Source: Riptortus pedestris
Taxonomy: Eukaryota; Arthropoda; Insecta; Hemiptera; Alydidae
Assembly (NCBI GenBank): GCA_019009955.1
Contig: CM032230.1
Span: 5,280,001 to 5,344,000 of the forward strand
DNA length: 64,000 nucleotides
Reading direction: 5' to 3'
The notes under the pieces are model-generated. The model was not told where the DNA came from. It was given only the letters and a program-made list of their open reading frames with translations, and ran no database searches. Position 1 is the first letter of the stretch; every line of letters begins with the position of its first letter. The position numbers and the translations under genes were made by a program. Below are positions 21,131 to 34,300 of the stretch, in pieces.

Positions 21131-22158
21131 TATATGTTATGTATGGCAATATCTTCCGTTTATTTTATTCACAGTCAGCTTACCGTTGCAGATGGCAATA
21201 GCTGCCGGGTATTGATACGATATAGGATGATTACCGGATAGCGAAATACAAAATATAATGACTTCCTATCGAAAATTTACAGGAAACAATAACTTCCGGT
21301 TGTTTAAGTTCTGGAAATAAAGGTGGCAAATCTGTTTATTTCCGGTTGACGAAGATCCATAGAGCTGAATAGGCAAGTACTGCAATGAAAGCTAAGTTCC
21401 AGAGAATTGAGATGAATTTAAATAGGTGACAATGACTTCCGGTTAGCTAAGTTCCGGATTTTCGAATGAAACATACGACAATGTGTTCCGGGTAATATTT
21501 CACTTGAACGCCTTTAGCCATACTGAGCCGATCCGAACTCTTATCTACTTCCAAGATTGTAAATAATATTTATTTCCAAGGTCAATTTTATGATATCCTC
21601 GTTAATTATCTCTCTGGGAGTCTAGTTATTGGGTTATCAGTAATTGTGGGATTTCCAGATAGAGGAAGATGTCGGAATTCCCTCTGGCAGATCATGACCC
21701 GTCCAATACGTTGTATTTCCACTCATTTACCTTATACGATCCTTGTTATCACACATTGATAACAGGGACTAACTACCAACGACCATTGGGAGAATCCCCA
21801 CTATTCGCCACTCTAGATGTGATTATTATATACTATTAAAACGAAACATCCATTTGCGTACAATTTTGTATTTGAAGTTAAGTGAAAATTGAGTCTACGT
21901 CATAACAGTGGGGAGTAGACCACTAAAGCCCTTATCATGGCTAAGGATTCTACGTCACTTATCACTGGCCCGTTGGGACATTCACCTTTTCACCTCACTG
22001 TGAACGGTGACAAGAAAAGTGTTTTTCTCCCAAAAGTAATAGAAAGGTTCTAAACTTTATTTTAGAAGTTATTTTTAATATAACATATATAAGTCAGACA
22101 TTTGCAAAAATGGAAAGAATGGAAGATATAATTAAAGAAATAATAAAATAAGTGAAAA
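21131..22158. other. Decayed repeat tail and unassigned sequence
   Basis: Scattered AACTTCCGG and GGCAAT phrases to about 21500 continue the 47-bp array in worn form. 21500-22158 has ordinary composition, no long frame and no partner in the window. Confidence 0.4.
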
Positions 22159-22704
22159 GTCCATCAGGCAGGGGCTGGGTAAACTAAGCGGATTTCCCAA
22201 GTGCTGTAATGACACACTAATGATCTCACGGTATAAGAATTGTAACATATTTGTATAACATTTTTCGAGGCGACACATAATAACGGATACATTTTGAATT
22301 TTCAAATCTCCCCTCTCAACCCACCCTATTCCTGGTCCGTTCCCTGCCAAAAACAAGTATGATCTTTAGTGTTGACTGAAGCATTTAAATATCTAGTATG
22401 GTATAGACCAAATGAACTTTAATAAATTTTCATAATCCCCTCCCCTCTAAACACCTCCCCGCGGTCTTTTTTAACTGTTACCGAACTTTACCTTCAATTT
22501 TGCATGAAACGTTTTTATGAGCTTGGTAACTATAAAATAAAAATTGAAACCACTAGAGCGGTACAGACAAATATATGTAATTTTTAACGGGACTCTTTTT
22601 GGTCATCTTCTAGGTAGGATCGATGGGCATTTAAGGAAATTTTCGAAAATCTCGTCATGAGTACACCCTCACTAGCTGATTTGCCTTAAGGGAAATCTTC
22701 TAAA
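22159..22704 (+). mobile_element. HINE-like element without (TA)n
   Basis: 5' GTCCATCAGGCAGGGGCTGG, 3' GATTTGCCTTAAGGGAAATC then TTCTAAA. About 545 bp and complete end to end, but the central microsatellite is only a few bases. Confidence 0.75.
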
Positions 22705-23077
22705 CAATTGATGAATTAGGTAGCAGAATTACAGGAATTGAAGGGAGACTAGAAAATAACTTGAATTTAAAAATATTTTAATCAGCAATTGAAAAAGTTG
22801 GTCTTCCTTAGAAGGCAAGAAAATATAACTATCATTGACTCAGAAAGAGCAGAATACACTATCATTGTAGAACAGTTCCTTGATATATGCAGATTTATGG
22901 TTGTAAATATAACGAAATATGATATAAAACAAAGTCATATAATTAACAGAGTATCCATAGGAAGAACAAATCAAAATAAAGCTCCTTACTGTTATCGAAT
23001 TATATACTAAGAAGTAAAAAAAAATAAAAATAAGAAGCGTTGTAATTACAACAAAATGCAATGACCAATAGCAATCA

Positions 23078-24700
23078 TTGGGCGCCGCTGCCAATAAGAC
23101 TTATCAACAAAGGCTACGGATGTGTACACTAAATGTTATGATAATACAAGGAGAAGAAACGATAGAAGAGGCTCTCAAGGAAAATAGGTGGGATATTGTA
23201 GGCATGGCTAAAATAAGAAGTAGGTTTCATACGATTACAGAAAGGAATTTGGGGAACATACAGGACCATTCAAAATGAATAAACTGATTCCGAAGCTTTA
23301 TGGTGCTTACACCAGCATCTCAGCAGAGCACGTTGCATGCCATTACAAAGAGCGTAGTTGCAAGCTTCGAATGGTGGCCGGTAGTGTGCTCTATCGATGC
23401 TTCTCTGTCCTAATCCCCACTCACAGCAGTTCTCGCGCAATGGCTACACCTGTACAAAAATCGTTCTGTGCTCTTGAGCTCTCGAAGACCAATTCTGTTG
23501 TCACAGTGCAACATGCTTTCCGTAGAGGGTTCAACGTGCAGTACAGGCCCTCTGCCAAGAACATCCGACCTTGGTTCGTACAGTTACGGGACACTGGATG
23601 TTTGTGTAAGGGAAAAAGCCCTGGTCGACCGCGAACTTCAGAAGAAAACGTAAGGAGAATCCAAGAGGCGTTTCAGCGGAGCCCACGCAAGTCCATATCT
23701 ACAGCTAGCCGTGAGCTTGAGATGAGTACCACTATCCTGTGTGTTCTGAAAAGAGGTCTACACATGAAACCATAGAGACTGCAGCTGGTTCAGACACTGA
23801 AACGCCCTGGCAAAGCAAAACGGATGGAATTATGTGGACGGATGCTGGAAATGGAACATGATGGTGATGATGGTGGCACCATAAAACTTTAACACCGGTT
23901 AAATAAAATTGACTTTATTGCAATCGTGTATTGCTGTCTGTTAATAAGATATAGCTTAATGAAGTCGGTTTATTCTTTTTGAAATACACTATTTCTGCAG
24001 GTGTGACGTGTGGATGGAATATATGCAATAGGTTTTTTAGTATCGAGGAAGCTGAAGAACCAGGAGGAGCGTTCTTTAGATATAAGTCCAAGATTGCCTT
24101 ATTAACACTACACAGGTATCAATAGGAAAATTACCATGAGGCAGGTTTAGCTTGAGAGCAATTTCTGTTTACAACTGGGAGAACTAGTTGGGAAGATTAA
24201 ACGGAAAGGGAATTATATCATTGCAATGGGTGTCTTGAATGATGGAGTACATTTGTGGCTTGACCGTGAAGAAAACATCATAGAACGAAGAAAGAACTAT
24301 GGTACTTGGTATAAAGAAGGATGTACGGTGATTGATTTTGCATTCAGCCAAAACCTCAATATAGGGAATTCATACTTTGAGGAAAAAAATAAATGGACAT
24401 GGGAATCCCCGAAAGGAAATAATGCGAAATTGATTATTTGTGTTCAAATAGAAAGAGATTGGTAACAAAATTTGATGTTCTGACCTTGCGGAATTTTCAT
24501 TCTGATCACCCTGTGGATCAGGGAGAGATTCTTCTTCATGAAGGAAAAGCCATTTAATATTTGTATAAGGATCTCCATACAGTGGAAGAGGTGGACAAAT
24601 TTAGAGAATTATTGTAAAGAGAGCACTTTTCAAATGGGGATCCAGATTCGCAAATAGTAATGACAATGTTCAGATAGAGAATGACGGGTTTATGGATTTT
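23078..24700 (+). pseudogene. RTE/Jockey-like LINE endonuclease remnant
   Basis: The plus-strand frame at 23078-23278 reads like the start of a LINE endonuclease (LRMCTLNVMIIQGEETIEEAL, ENRWDIVGMA). The frame at 24226-24465 carries a later part (NYGTWYKEGCTVIDFAFSQN, NKWTWESPKG). Frameshifts and an inserted transposase remnant separate them. No RT domain is visible. Non-functional. Confidence 0.55.
23440..23861 (+). pseudogene. Tc1/mariner-type transposase N-terminus (HTH)
   Basis: From the ATG at 23440 the protein has the helix-turn-helix pattern of an arthropod transposase group often labelled DUF4817: MATPVQKSFCALELSKTNSV, then KGKSPGRPRTSEENVRRIQE and LHMKP. A TAG at 23773-23775 interrupts it, and homology seems to continue past the stop (RLQLVQTLKRPGKAKRM). 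The catalytic domain is missing. It sits inside the LINE endonuclease remnant. Confidence 0.7.
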
Positions 24701-24803
24701 TTAACTTCTAATTTGACCCAGTTTTTTCCAAATTCCACACTGAAAACAAGTAAGCTCTCAAAGGAAACTGTACCTTTTAAAAGAAAGGAACAAATAACAA
24801 AAA

Positions 24804-25452
24804 GTCCGTCACGCAGGGGCTGCGTAAACTAAGCAAATTTCCCTCGTGATGTTTAACAATAGATAAATCTACACACTGGTAACACAATAGCATTGTCAAA
24901 ATCAAGAATAAATACAAACGATAATAAGAAACCTCCAGACGGGAAGCACCTGAAACGCAAACAATCATGAGTGCCAACTTCTCACAGCAACGAATCACAA
25001 TTACTGAAATATGTCAGAATGTAACTTATTAATTTCATTGAAAACTGTTTATTATATCTCGTACTGCACCAAATTTTAGTTGTCCAAGAACTTAATAAGG
25101 GGAGGGGGGAGGTCACCATAACATATTTGAATTTATCTAGTATAATAAAGGTCTCTTGAAAACAATTAATGGCATTTAATCTTCGAATAATGTGGTTTAT
25201 TATATAACAAAGCATGTTTATGTAACATGTAGAAGTGGTGGTTTGCTGAAAACTGAAAAATGCAAATATCTCGGTTAATATTTAAGATAGAGAATAAATG
25301 TATATAACAATATTTATTGTAAATTACATTTTCAATAAGATTTATTCTATACAATTAATCACTCCGATGTATAGCAACAGAGATATTTCCAAATTCCTCC
25401 CCTCTAACCCCCCCCCTCCCACTCGCCCGATTTCAGCCGTTCACGAACTTGA

Positions 25453-25498
<46 letters not shown>

Positions 25499-25621
25499 AA
25501 TACAGTTTTGAACGGACCTCATTTTCGTCATCTCCTAGGTAGGATCGATGGACATTTGAAGACAAATTTCGAAAATCGCGTCATGAGTACGACCTCAATA
25601 GATCATTGAAATCTGCTAAAA
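24804..25621 (+). mobile_element. HINE-like element with (TA)n
   Basis: 5' GTCCGTCACGCAGGGGCTGC, (TA)n at about 25456-25494. The 3' end is decayed at the hairpin (ATAGATCATTGAAATCTGCT then AAAA). Long variant carrying both 5' blocks and a C-rich tract (25405-25425). Confidence 0.8.
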
Positions 25622-25670
25622 TTATGGGTCTATTTTCCCCATCAGACTGGCAAGGAGATTTTTGCCTTCA

Positions 25671-26258
25671 TTTTAGCCGATTTCCCTTGAGGGAAATCAG
25701 CTATTGAGGTTGTACTCATGACGCGATTTTCGAAAAATTCCTTCAATTATCCATCGATCCTACTCAGAAAATGACGAAAATGAGGTCCGTTTAAAATTAT
25801 AAATATAAATAAATATTTGTCTGTTAACGGTCTAGCGGTCGCAATTTTTGTTTGATCGTTACCAAACTCGATATATAAACGTTTTATGCAAAAAGACAGA
25901 TCAAGTTAGTTAATGGGTGAAATCGGACCAGTGGGAGGGGGGGGGTTTAGAGGGGGGATTTTCGAAAATTCGAAATATCTCCGTTACCATACGTCGGATC
26001 AAAACATTGTATAGAACCAATCTTATTGGAAATTAAATTTACTATAAATATTGTTCTATACATTTATTCTCTATTTTGAATATTAACCGAGATATTTGCA
26101 TTTTTATTAAAAGTGAGCGGATAACGGAAGACTTGAGTTTCCCGCCAAAAGCTAGTTCGGCCGTTTCGGTAACTGTGCGGCTCTAGTGTGGAGATTTCTC
26201 TATTGTATAACTTCACGTGGGAAATCTGCTTAGTTCACGCAGCCCCTGCATGACGGAC
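25671..26258 (-). mobile_element. HINE-like element, short variant
   Basis: Left end TTTTAGCCGATTTCCCTTGA, right end CAGCCCCTGCATGACGGAC. Contains the CTAGCGGTCGCAATTTTTGT and GGTGAAATCGGACCAGTGGG blocks. The microsatellite is reduced to a few TAAA units. Confidence 0.8.
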
Positions 26259-26683
26259 TTTTATTTACTCAATGATTACTATTGATGAATTTCCATTGAC
26301 AATGTACCTTATTACTTTTAAAGGATTTTTATGTGTGTTATTAGTCCATAATTTGATTTTATTCCGGTTTCGTTTTAAATAATTGGTCTTTCTCATATAC
26401 TTGATTGCTTTTTTTAGTAATTGTACTAGGTACTAGAGTGCATCGTTATACATGCTTGGCTTTATAGCTGTTAACAAAATATCACTATCATCTGGTTTAC
26501 TTTATACTAATTAATGTCTTTACTCAGACAATAATCACAAGACAGTAATGTTTCTATTTTCAAATGGAGTACTAACACCAGCATTGACTCTAGAAAATGT
26601 TTTCCCTAGCTTCAAATCTTCAATCCACGGTATTATTCTGTATTTTCCCCCAGAAACTCCTAATTTAAATGATTTTATTCCTT
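26259..26683. other. Unassigned AT-rich sequence
   Basis: No open frame or repeat recognised between the HINE-like element and the truncated LINE. Confidence 0.35.
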
Positions 26684-27020
26684 AGTTAATTGCTTTACCG
26701 GAAGAAATAAAAGCATCATCATCATTCCGAAGGGCCTTCATCAATCATTTTCTAACGACCGAGATGGGGATATGACAAAACCATTTTTATATTAGTTTTA
26801 TTTTTTTTTTTGTATCTTTATGTTTGCTGTGTAAGATGTATTTTAAGCTAAAATAGTCTAATTTATAAATAGTAAAATAATAAACATACATTTTTATAAG
26901 CAGATTTCCCTTAAGGGAAATCAGCTATTGAGGTTGTACTCATGACGGAATTTTCGAAATTTTTCTTCAAATGTCCATCGATCCTACCTAGTAGATGACA
27001 AAAATGAGGTCCGTTCAGAA

Positions 27021-27082
<62 letters not shown>

Positions 27083-28040
27083 CTGTTACCGCTCTAGCGG
27101 TCGCAATTTTTGTTTGATCGTTACCAAACTTGATATTTAGTCGTTTTATGTAAAAAGAAAGATCAAGTTCGTTAACGGCTGAAATCGGACCAGTGGGAGG
27201 GGGGTTTTAGAGGGGAGGATTTTCAAAAATTCGAAATATCTCCATTATTATGCATCGGATCGAAAAATTATAACCAATCTTATTGCAATTTAAATTTACT
27301 ATAAATATTGTTATATACGTTTATTCTCTATCTTGAATATTAACCGAGATATTTGCATTTTTCAGTTTTCAGCAAACCGCCACTTCTACTCATGTTACGT
27401 AAACAATACTCTGCTACATAATAAATCACATTATTGGAAGTTTAAATACCAAACATTTTATTCAAGAGACCTTTATTATACGAGATACAAGCAAATATTT
27501 CCTGTTGATCCCCCCCCCATCTTAAAGTTTTGGACTACTAAAAGTTTATTGATTAAGATAACAATTATTCTGACTCATTATTAATTACAGTACTAGATAT
27601 AGTAAATAGTTCTCAATAAAATTAATGTGTTATATTCTGATATAATTCAGTAATTGTTTTTCTTTTCGGTGAGGCGGGCCGACCAGTTTGATTACATTTC
27701 TATCCTAACGCTTCCTGTCGGCAGGCTATTGAAATTGGATGAAACATTTCTTATTTCCGTTTGTATTTATTCACGGTGTTGTTGTGTAACCAGTATGTAT
27801 ATTTATCTATTACTGAACTTCACGAGGGCAATCTGCTTAGTTTACGCAGCCCCTGCGTGACGGACTTTATTAGTTTTATTTTATTTTTTGTATCTTTATG
27901 TTTGCTGTGTAAGTTTTAATTTAATTTATAATAGTTTAGTTTAATTTATAAATAGTAAAATAATAAAGATACAAGTCTATTGTCTGGAATAGAGGACCAT
28001 TGGTCCTATGACAATAAAAACATCTATCTATCTATCGAAC
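26684..28040 (+). mobile_element. Truncated LINE 3' end, split by a HINE-like element
   Basis: At 26688-26775 the frame encodes the C-terminus of the same LINE family as 1441-5990 (ALPEEIKA, then INHFLTTEMGI and stop). The 3' UTR follows and ends near 28016 with GGACCATTGGTCCTATGACA, then AATAAAAACATC and an (ATCT)n tail. The HINE-like copy at 26896-27865 interrupts it. A roughly 100-bp block of the UTR (TTTGTATCTTTATGTTTGCT onward) is present on both sides of that insertion. Confidence 0.75.
26896..27865 (-). mobile_element. HINE-like element, longest variant (970 bp)
   Basis: Left end AGCAGATTTCCCTTAAGGGA, (TA)n at about 27025-27077, right end CAGCCCCTGCGTGACGGAC. It has all blocks of the family in order: GTACTCATGACGG, GGTCCGTTCA, (TA)n, CTAGCGGTCGC, GGACCAGTGGGAGG, TTAACCGAGATATTTGC, then the long-variant block, then the 5' end. 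A good reference copy. Confidence 0.85.
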
Positions 28041-28413
28041 TTAAATGATACAGATATCCAAGGACGGAAACCAAGTATACATAGACACGCACGAAAATGC
28101 AATCAAACCATTATCCCTAGGAAAAATTCTCAAATTAGTTTTAAACCAGTGATGTTTTCCTACGATTTTTTTTGTTTAGTTTTATTCTTTCAAAAGACAT
28201 AAACTTACTAAAGAAATTATTTCATTTGATAGAGAATAAAAAAAAGCAATATGTATTACAATTTTTTTTATTTAAAGTACAAAATACAATGAAAAAATAA
28301 ATATCTTAAATTAATCTAAGTATAATACATAACATTAAATGGTTTATTTCTTACATTCACGTAGCATTTCATAAATATTTTCATAACTATGCAAATAACC
28401 TTGAAAAATAGAG
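28041..28413. other. Unassigned AT-rich sequence
   Basis: Contains only short frames and A/T runs. It separates the LINE tail from the minisatellites. Confidence 0.35.
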
Positions 28414-29110
28414 ATAAAGGAGTAGAAAGGGCAGTGAGCAGGTTAGATAGTTCAGTGATAAAGGAGTAGAAGAAGAAGTGAGCAGGTTAGATGGTTCAGT
28501 GATAAAGGAGTAGAAGAAACAGTGAGCAGGTTAGATGGTTCAGTGATAAAGGAGTAGAAGAAGCAGTGAGCAGGTTAGATGGTACAGTGATAAAGGAGCA
28601 GAAGAAGAAGTGAGCAGGTTAGATGGTTCAGTGATAAAGGAGTAGAAGAAGCAGTGAGCAGGTTAGATGGTTCAGTGATAAAGGAGTAGAAGAAGAAGTG
28701 AGCAGGTTAGATGGTTCAGTGATAAAGGAGTAGAAGAAGCAGTGAGCAGGTTAGATGGTTCAGTGATAAAGGAGTAGAAGAAGCAGTGAGCAGGTTAGAT
28801 GGTTCAGTGATAAAGGAGTAGAAGAAGCGGTGAGCAGGTTAGATGGTTCAGTGATAAAGGAGTAGAAGCAGAGATCAGGTTAGATGGTTCAGTGATGAAG
28901 GAGTAGAAGAAGCAGTGAGCAGGTTAGATGGTTTAGTGATAAAGGAGTAGAAGAAGCAGTGAGCAGGTTAGTTGGTTCAGTGATAAAGGAGTAGAAGAAG
29001 CAGTGAGCAGGTTAGATGGTTCAGTGATAAAGGAGTAGAAGAAGCAGAGATCAGGTTAGTTGGTCAGTGATGAAGGAGTAGAAGAAGCAGTGATGGATGA
29101 AGAATAGTGA
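28414..29110. repeat. 44-bp minisatellite
   Basis: About 15 units of 44 bp, close to GATAAAGGAGTAGAAGAAGC then AGTGAGCAGGTTAGATGGTT then CAGT. Units are nearly identical in the middle and drift toward the right end, where GATTCAGTGA versions continue to about 29190. Confidence 0.9.
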
Positions 29111-29265
29111 TCAGTAGAGATGATTCAATGATAAAAGATTAGAAAGTAGAGTGGGTCACTAGAAATGATTCAGTGAAAAAGGAATTAAAGAAGAAATAGT
29201 GTAAAGAGAAATATTGTTAAGTACACCGCTGAATTGCAGTTAGAAATTCTTACTATAGCGAAAGC

Positions 29266-30270
29266 AAATAAATGAAGTGATTTGCTTATATAAATAAGAG
29301 CTATCAATCAAGCAAATAAATGAAGTGATTAGCTTATATAAATAAGAGCTATCAATCAAGCAAATAAATGAAGTGATTAGCTTATATAAATAAGAGCTAT
29401 CAATCAAGGCAATAAATGAAGTGATTAGCTTATATAAATAAGAGCTATCAATCAAGCAAATAAATGAAGTGATTAGCTTATATAAATAAGAGCTATCAAT
29501 CAAGCAAATAAATGAAGTGATTAGCTTATATAAATAAGAGCTACCAATCAAGCCAATAAATGAAGCGATTAGCTTATATAAATAAGAGCTATCAATCAAG
29601 CAAATAAATGAAGTGATTAGCTTATATAAATAAGAGCTATCAATCAAGCAAATAAATGAAGTGGTTAGCTTATATAAATAAGAGCTATCAATCAAGCAAA
29701 TAAATGAAGTGATTAGCTTATATAAATAAGAGCTACCAATCAAGCCAATAAATGAAGCGATTAGCTTATATAAATAAGAGCTATCAATCAAGCAAATAAA
29801 TGAAGTGATTAGCTTATATAAATAATAGCTATCAATCAAGCAAATAAATGAAGTGATTAGCTTATATAAATAAGAGCTACCAATCAAGCCAATAAATGAA
29901 GCGATTAGCTTATATAAATAAGAGCTATCAATCAAGCAAATAAATGAAGTGATTAGCTTATATAAATAATAGCTATCAATCAAGCAAATAAATGAAGTGA
30001 TTAGCTTATATAAATAAGAGCTATCAATCAAGCAAATAAATGAAGTGGTTAGCTTATATAAATAAGAGCTATCAATCAAGCAAATAAATGAAGTGGTTAG
30101 CTTATATAAATAAGAGCTATCAATCAAGCAAATAAATGAAGTGATTAGCTTATATAAATAAGAGCTATCAATCAAGCAAATAAATGAAGTGATTAGCTTA
30201 TATAAATAAGAGCTATCAATCAAGCAAATAAATGAAGTGATTTGCTTATATAAATAAGAGCTATCAAGTT
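29266..30270. repeat. 48-bp minisatellite
   Basis: About 21 units of 48 bp (CAAATAAATGAAGTGATTAG, CTTATATAAATAAGAGCTAT, CAATCAAG). 48 is a multiple of three and one minus-strand register has no stop, so a 327-codon frame results (a 16-residue unit containing LITSFICLIDSSYLYK). I read this as a satellite by-product, not a gene. Variant units with ACCAATCAAGCC and GAAGCGATT recur together, suggesting higher-order duplication. Confidence 0.9.
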
Positions 30271-31388
30271 TCTAACGTTATATGCAACAGACAATACTCT
30301 TAGGACAATACTCTTAATCGATGCAAATATTCAAATTTATTTTGGAAAGTAGAGACTGGCCTTTTGAAGGTGCGTTAAATATTTTAGAAATAAGAGAATC
30401 TATTGATTTTATTAAGTTTTGTAAGTGGCTTGGAAGCTATACATCCAAAAAATAATAATAACTAAAATTGCGCACTTAGTAGTAAGTTTGAATCAAAATG
30501 ACCACTTTCCAGTGATGCTAATACAACATAAGATTATCATATCAATGAGCAATTGAGAATATCGAAATGGTTTGTAGATTATTTTTTATTTATCACTATA
30601 ACTATGCTGGTCTTTTATATTTGATAAAAACCTACATAGATGTATTTTCTGTAAATATGTCATAATTTAAGTTATGCAATTACAATGTACATGTTATTCC
30701 ATTAGACAATTTTCCCTCAAGTACATTTGAGGGATCAAAAATGACTATGTCACTTTATAGTTCCTTTGCGTTAAAAATGAAAACATCAAATAGTAAAATA
30801 TTATAAACGAAAGCCTGGAAAGCTGTACTTTTGAGTGAATCAATCAAGCCAGTTGTCGTGATTATTTTTTATTTATTTATTATAATCTAAAAAAATGTCA
30901 ATAGTTATAAATACACACACACAAACACTCAGAGCTAGCTAATGTGTGTGTTTACAATAATGACCGAAATAATAAAAACATTAAACTGATTATGAGATTC
31001 AGTTCAGTTTCACTATGGCTAACTCTACATGATTTTCTATGCTATACTATGAATATGATGAAAAACAATACCACTTAATTCAAAATGATTGAAATAAACA
31101 TTTTAGCATGTCTAATTTGCTTTGGTTTTTGCATTTTAAAACAAAAATGATCTTATTAATTATTTTTCATGGACTAGAAAGGCAGAAACTGATATAAAAA
31201 TGTACTACATCACTTTTTTAACCAAAATATAGGAAAATGTGAAAGTGTTATTTTAAGATGTTATATCATTCTTTCGAACTGAAGGTGTGACACTTCTAAA
31301 AAAACAGCAAAAGCATTGAATAATAATCATAACATAATACTAATATTAATTTGCGATGGAAATGATGCATTGATTATAGATGAGTGGA
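30271..31388 (-). other. 3' flank of gene B with a candidate poly(A) site
   Basis: AT-rich with no gene-like frame. On the minus strand, overlapping AATAAA hexamers occur about 510 bases after the gene B stop (plus positions about 30866-30882), a possible polyadenylation signal. A (CA)n run lies near 30912-30930. Confidence 0.4.
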
Positions 31389-34300
31389 TCAAGCTGGATA
31401 ATCGAGTAAGAACTGTACAACAGGTACATGGCCAGCTGATGATGCGATGTGCAGCGCAGTTTCACCACCGGTGGCTTTGGCATTTAGATCAGCATCATTT
31501 TGGAGAAGCAGCTTCACCATTTCCAGGTGACCGTTTTGTGCAGCTTTGAAAAGTGGAGTTTCGTCCGCATCATTCCTCGGATTGACATTTTTCGTTTTGG
31601 TCAGCAAATACCTAACGACTTGAAGCCTATCTTCAGCAGCTGCTGAATGAAGTGCTGTGTTCCCCATTGTAGACCTCGCGTTAATATCTGCCCCTTTCTC
31701 AACAAGAAGTATGACAACTTCCAGCTGCCCCCAGGTGGCTGCTTCATAAAGGGGAGTTTTGTTTTCATCATTTCTTTGGTTAATGTTAATCCGCTGCGTG
31801 TCTATGAAGTATCCGACGACTGATGCCTTCCCAGCTGCAGCTGCTGCATGCAATGCAGTGTCGCCTCGAATCGCTCTCTCCTGCAGCTCTGCTCTTCTTT
31901 CCACAAGGGCCTTTACTACTTCGAGGCGGCCCCAATAAGCCGCTTCAAATAGTGGAGTTTTTTTCTCAGCATTTTTAATATTAATCATATCTGGGTGCTT
32001 ATCAAGAAGGTACTCCACTACTTGAATTCGGCCTTCAGCTGCAGCTGTGTGAAGTGCAGTATCGCCTCGAATACTCTTTGCATCAACACGACCACCTTTA
32101 GACAGGAGTAGTTTCACAGTCTCTAGATGCCCCCAGTGGGCTGCTTCGAATAGCGGCGTTTTGTCTTCACCGTTCTTCACATTTGGGTTCTTGCCTTTCT
32201 TCAGGAAAAAGTTGACAACAGATGTTTTTCCTTCAGCTGCAGCTGTGTGAAGGGCCGTGTCACCCCTTGTTGTTCTGGCGTTGATGTCTGCCTTTCTTCC
32301 GACGAGAACTTTAACAGCATCCAGGTGTCCCCAGTGAGCAGCTTCAAAAAGTGGAGTTTTAGCTTCATCATTTCTGGTATCTACATATTGACCTTCATCC
32401 AGCAATAAAATTATCACTGGAACACGTCCTTCTGCAGCCGCTGTATGGAGTGCAGTGTCTCCTCGAATTGCTTTTGCATTTATATCGGCTTTTCTGTCCA
32501 CTAGAAGTCTAACAACATTGGAATGTCCAAAGTGGGCAGCTTCAAAAAGCGCTGTTTTATTTTCATTGTTGACTATATCAATGCTCAGACCTTTGTCAAG
32601 TAAGTAATTGACAACAGAAGCTCTCCCTTCAGATGCAGCTGTATGAAGAGCTGTGTCTCCCGATGATGTTACAGCATTAATATTTGCACCTTTCTCGAGA
32701 AGAAGTTTAACAATTTCAATATGTCCCCAATGTGCGGCTTCAAAAAGAGGCGTTTTACCTTCCGCATTAACGACGCCCTCGCTTACTCCTTTCTCCAACA
32801 ATAAGTTGACGACACCAAGCTTTCCGTTAGCTGAGGCAGCATGCAAAGCACTCCATTTCAGCTTTTTTGTAACTGCACTGATATCCGCTCCTTCTTGTAT
32901 CAGACGCTTGACTATGTCTTCATGCCCGAATTTCGAGGCTTCGTAGAGTGGAGTTCTTTCGTCCTCTCCTATGGCATTTACATCAGCACCATTTTCTAAT
33001 AAAGTCAGGACAACTAAATATTTCCCTTCAGAAGAGGCAGTATGTATGGCTTCCCAACCAACTTTTGTTTTTGCTTTAATATCAGCACCTTTTTTTATTA
33101 AATTGTTCACTACTTTTTCATGTCCATTACGAGCTGCTTCATACAATGGTGTCTTATTGTCAGTTGACTTAATGTTGACGTCAACACCTTTATCTATCAA
33201 CAAATTCACAATTGCATTGTGTCCTGTTTCTGCAGCGGCATGCAGTGGTGATAATCCACCTGCTGCCATTATTCCTATATCAGCACCTCTGCTTAAAAGA
33301 ATGAGGATTATACAATACTGGCCATGATATGCTGCTTCAAATAACGGGGTTTTATTTTCAACATTTCGTGCATTGATGTTAGCATCTTTCGATAACAAAA
33401 ACTCAACTACTGGGATATGTCCTTGGCCTGCAGCAGCATGAAGTGCAGAAGAACCTTCTTTATTTCTTGCACTTAACTCTGCTCCTTTCTTGCTCAGCAA
33501 CTTGACAATCTCATCTTGACCATTATATGCTGCAACATATAATGGAGTTTCTCCTTCAAACGTTTTAATATCAACTGTAGCGCCTTCTTGAACCAACAAA
33601 TTAACTGCATCTACTCGGCCCATTCCTGCAGCTGCATGCAGTGGAGTCATTCCAATTGCATTTCTTTCATCAATGTTTGCCCCACGTGTAATGAGATTTG
33701 CAATAACTTCTGTCTGGCCCCAGTAGGCTGCTTCAAATAATGGAGTCTTTCCATCATCTGTTACTGAATTCACGTTGGTACCTTTTTCAATCAAAATCCT
33801 GACTACATTGTTGTGCCCCCTGGCAGCAGCTCCGTGCAAAGCTGTCAAACCATTTTTCGATTTTATTTTCACTTCGGCTCCTCGATCAATCAGCTCCCAT
33901 ATTACATCTCCATGACCGTTGTAAGCAGCAAGATAAAGTGGAGTTTGTCCATCATTATTCTTTACGTTTACATCAACTTTTCCTTGCTCTATCAAATACT
34001 TGACAATCCGTTTGTGTCCTTGAGCTGCCGCAGCATGCAGTGGGGACCATCCCCCATTTGCAATCACATCTAAATGCACTCCCTTTTCAAGTAAATATTT
34101 TAGAATTTCTAAATGGCCATAAAATGCTGCCTCGTACAAAGGTGTTTTACCATCTCTGTTTGTGACACTTATATTAGCACCATTGTCGAACAGCACTTTT
34201 AGCACAGGCAAATGCCCCTTTGACGCAGCAATGTGCGCAGGTGTAGTGCCGTCTTTAGTAACAGCATTAACATTTGCCCGATTATTAATTAGTAGTTTTA

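Noticed and set aside
20559..21149. Overlapping frames of 83-196 codons in several minus registers
   Set aside because: All come from the 47-bp tandem repeat. The same peptide phrases appear in all three frames, as expected for a period not divisible by three.
28414..29110. CRISPR array
   Set aside because: Units are contiguous, with no unique spacers, and the genome is eukaryotic.
29240..30223. 327-codon minus-strand frame
   Set aside because: It is the 48-bp minisatellite read in the one stop-free register. Unit length divisible by three explains it, and there is no start context or domain.
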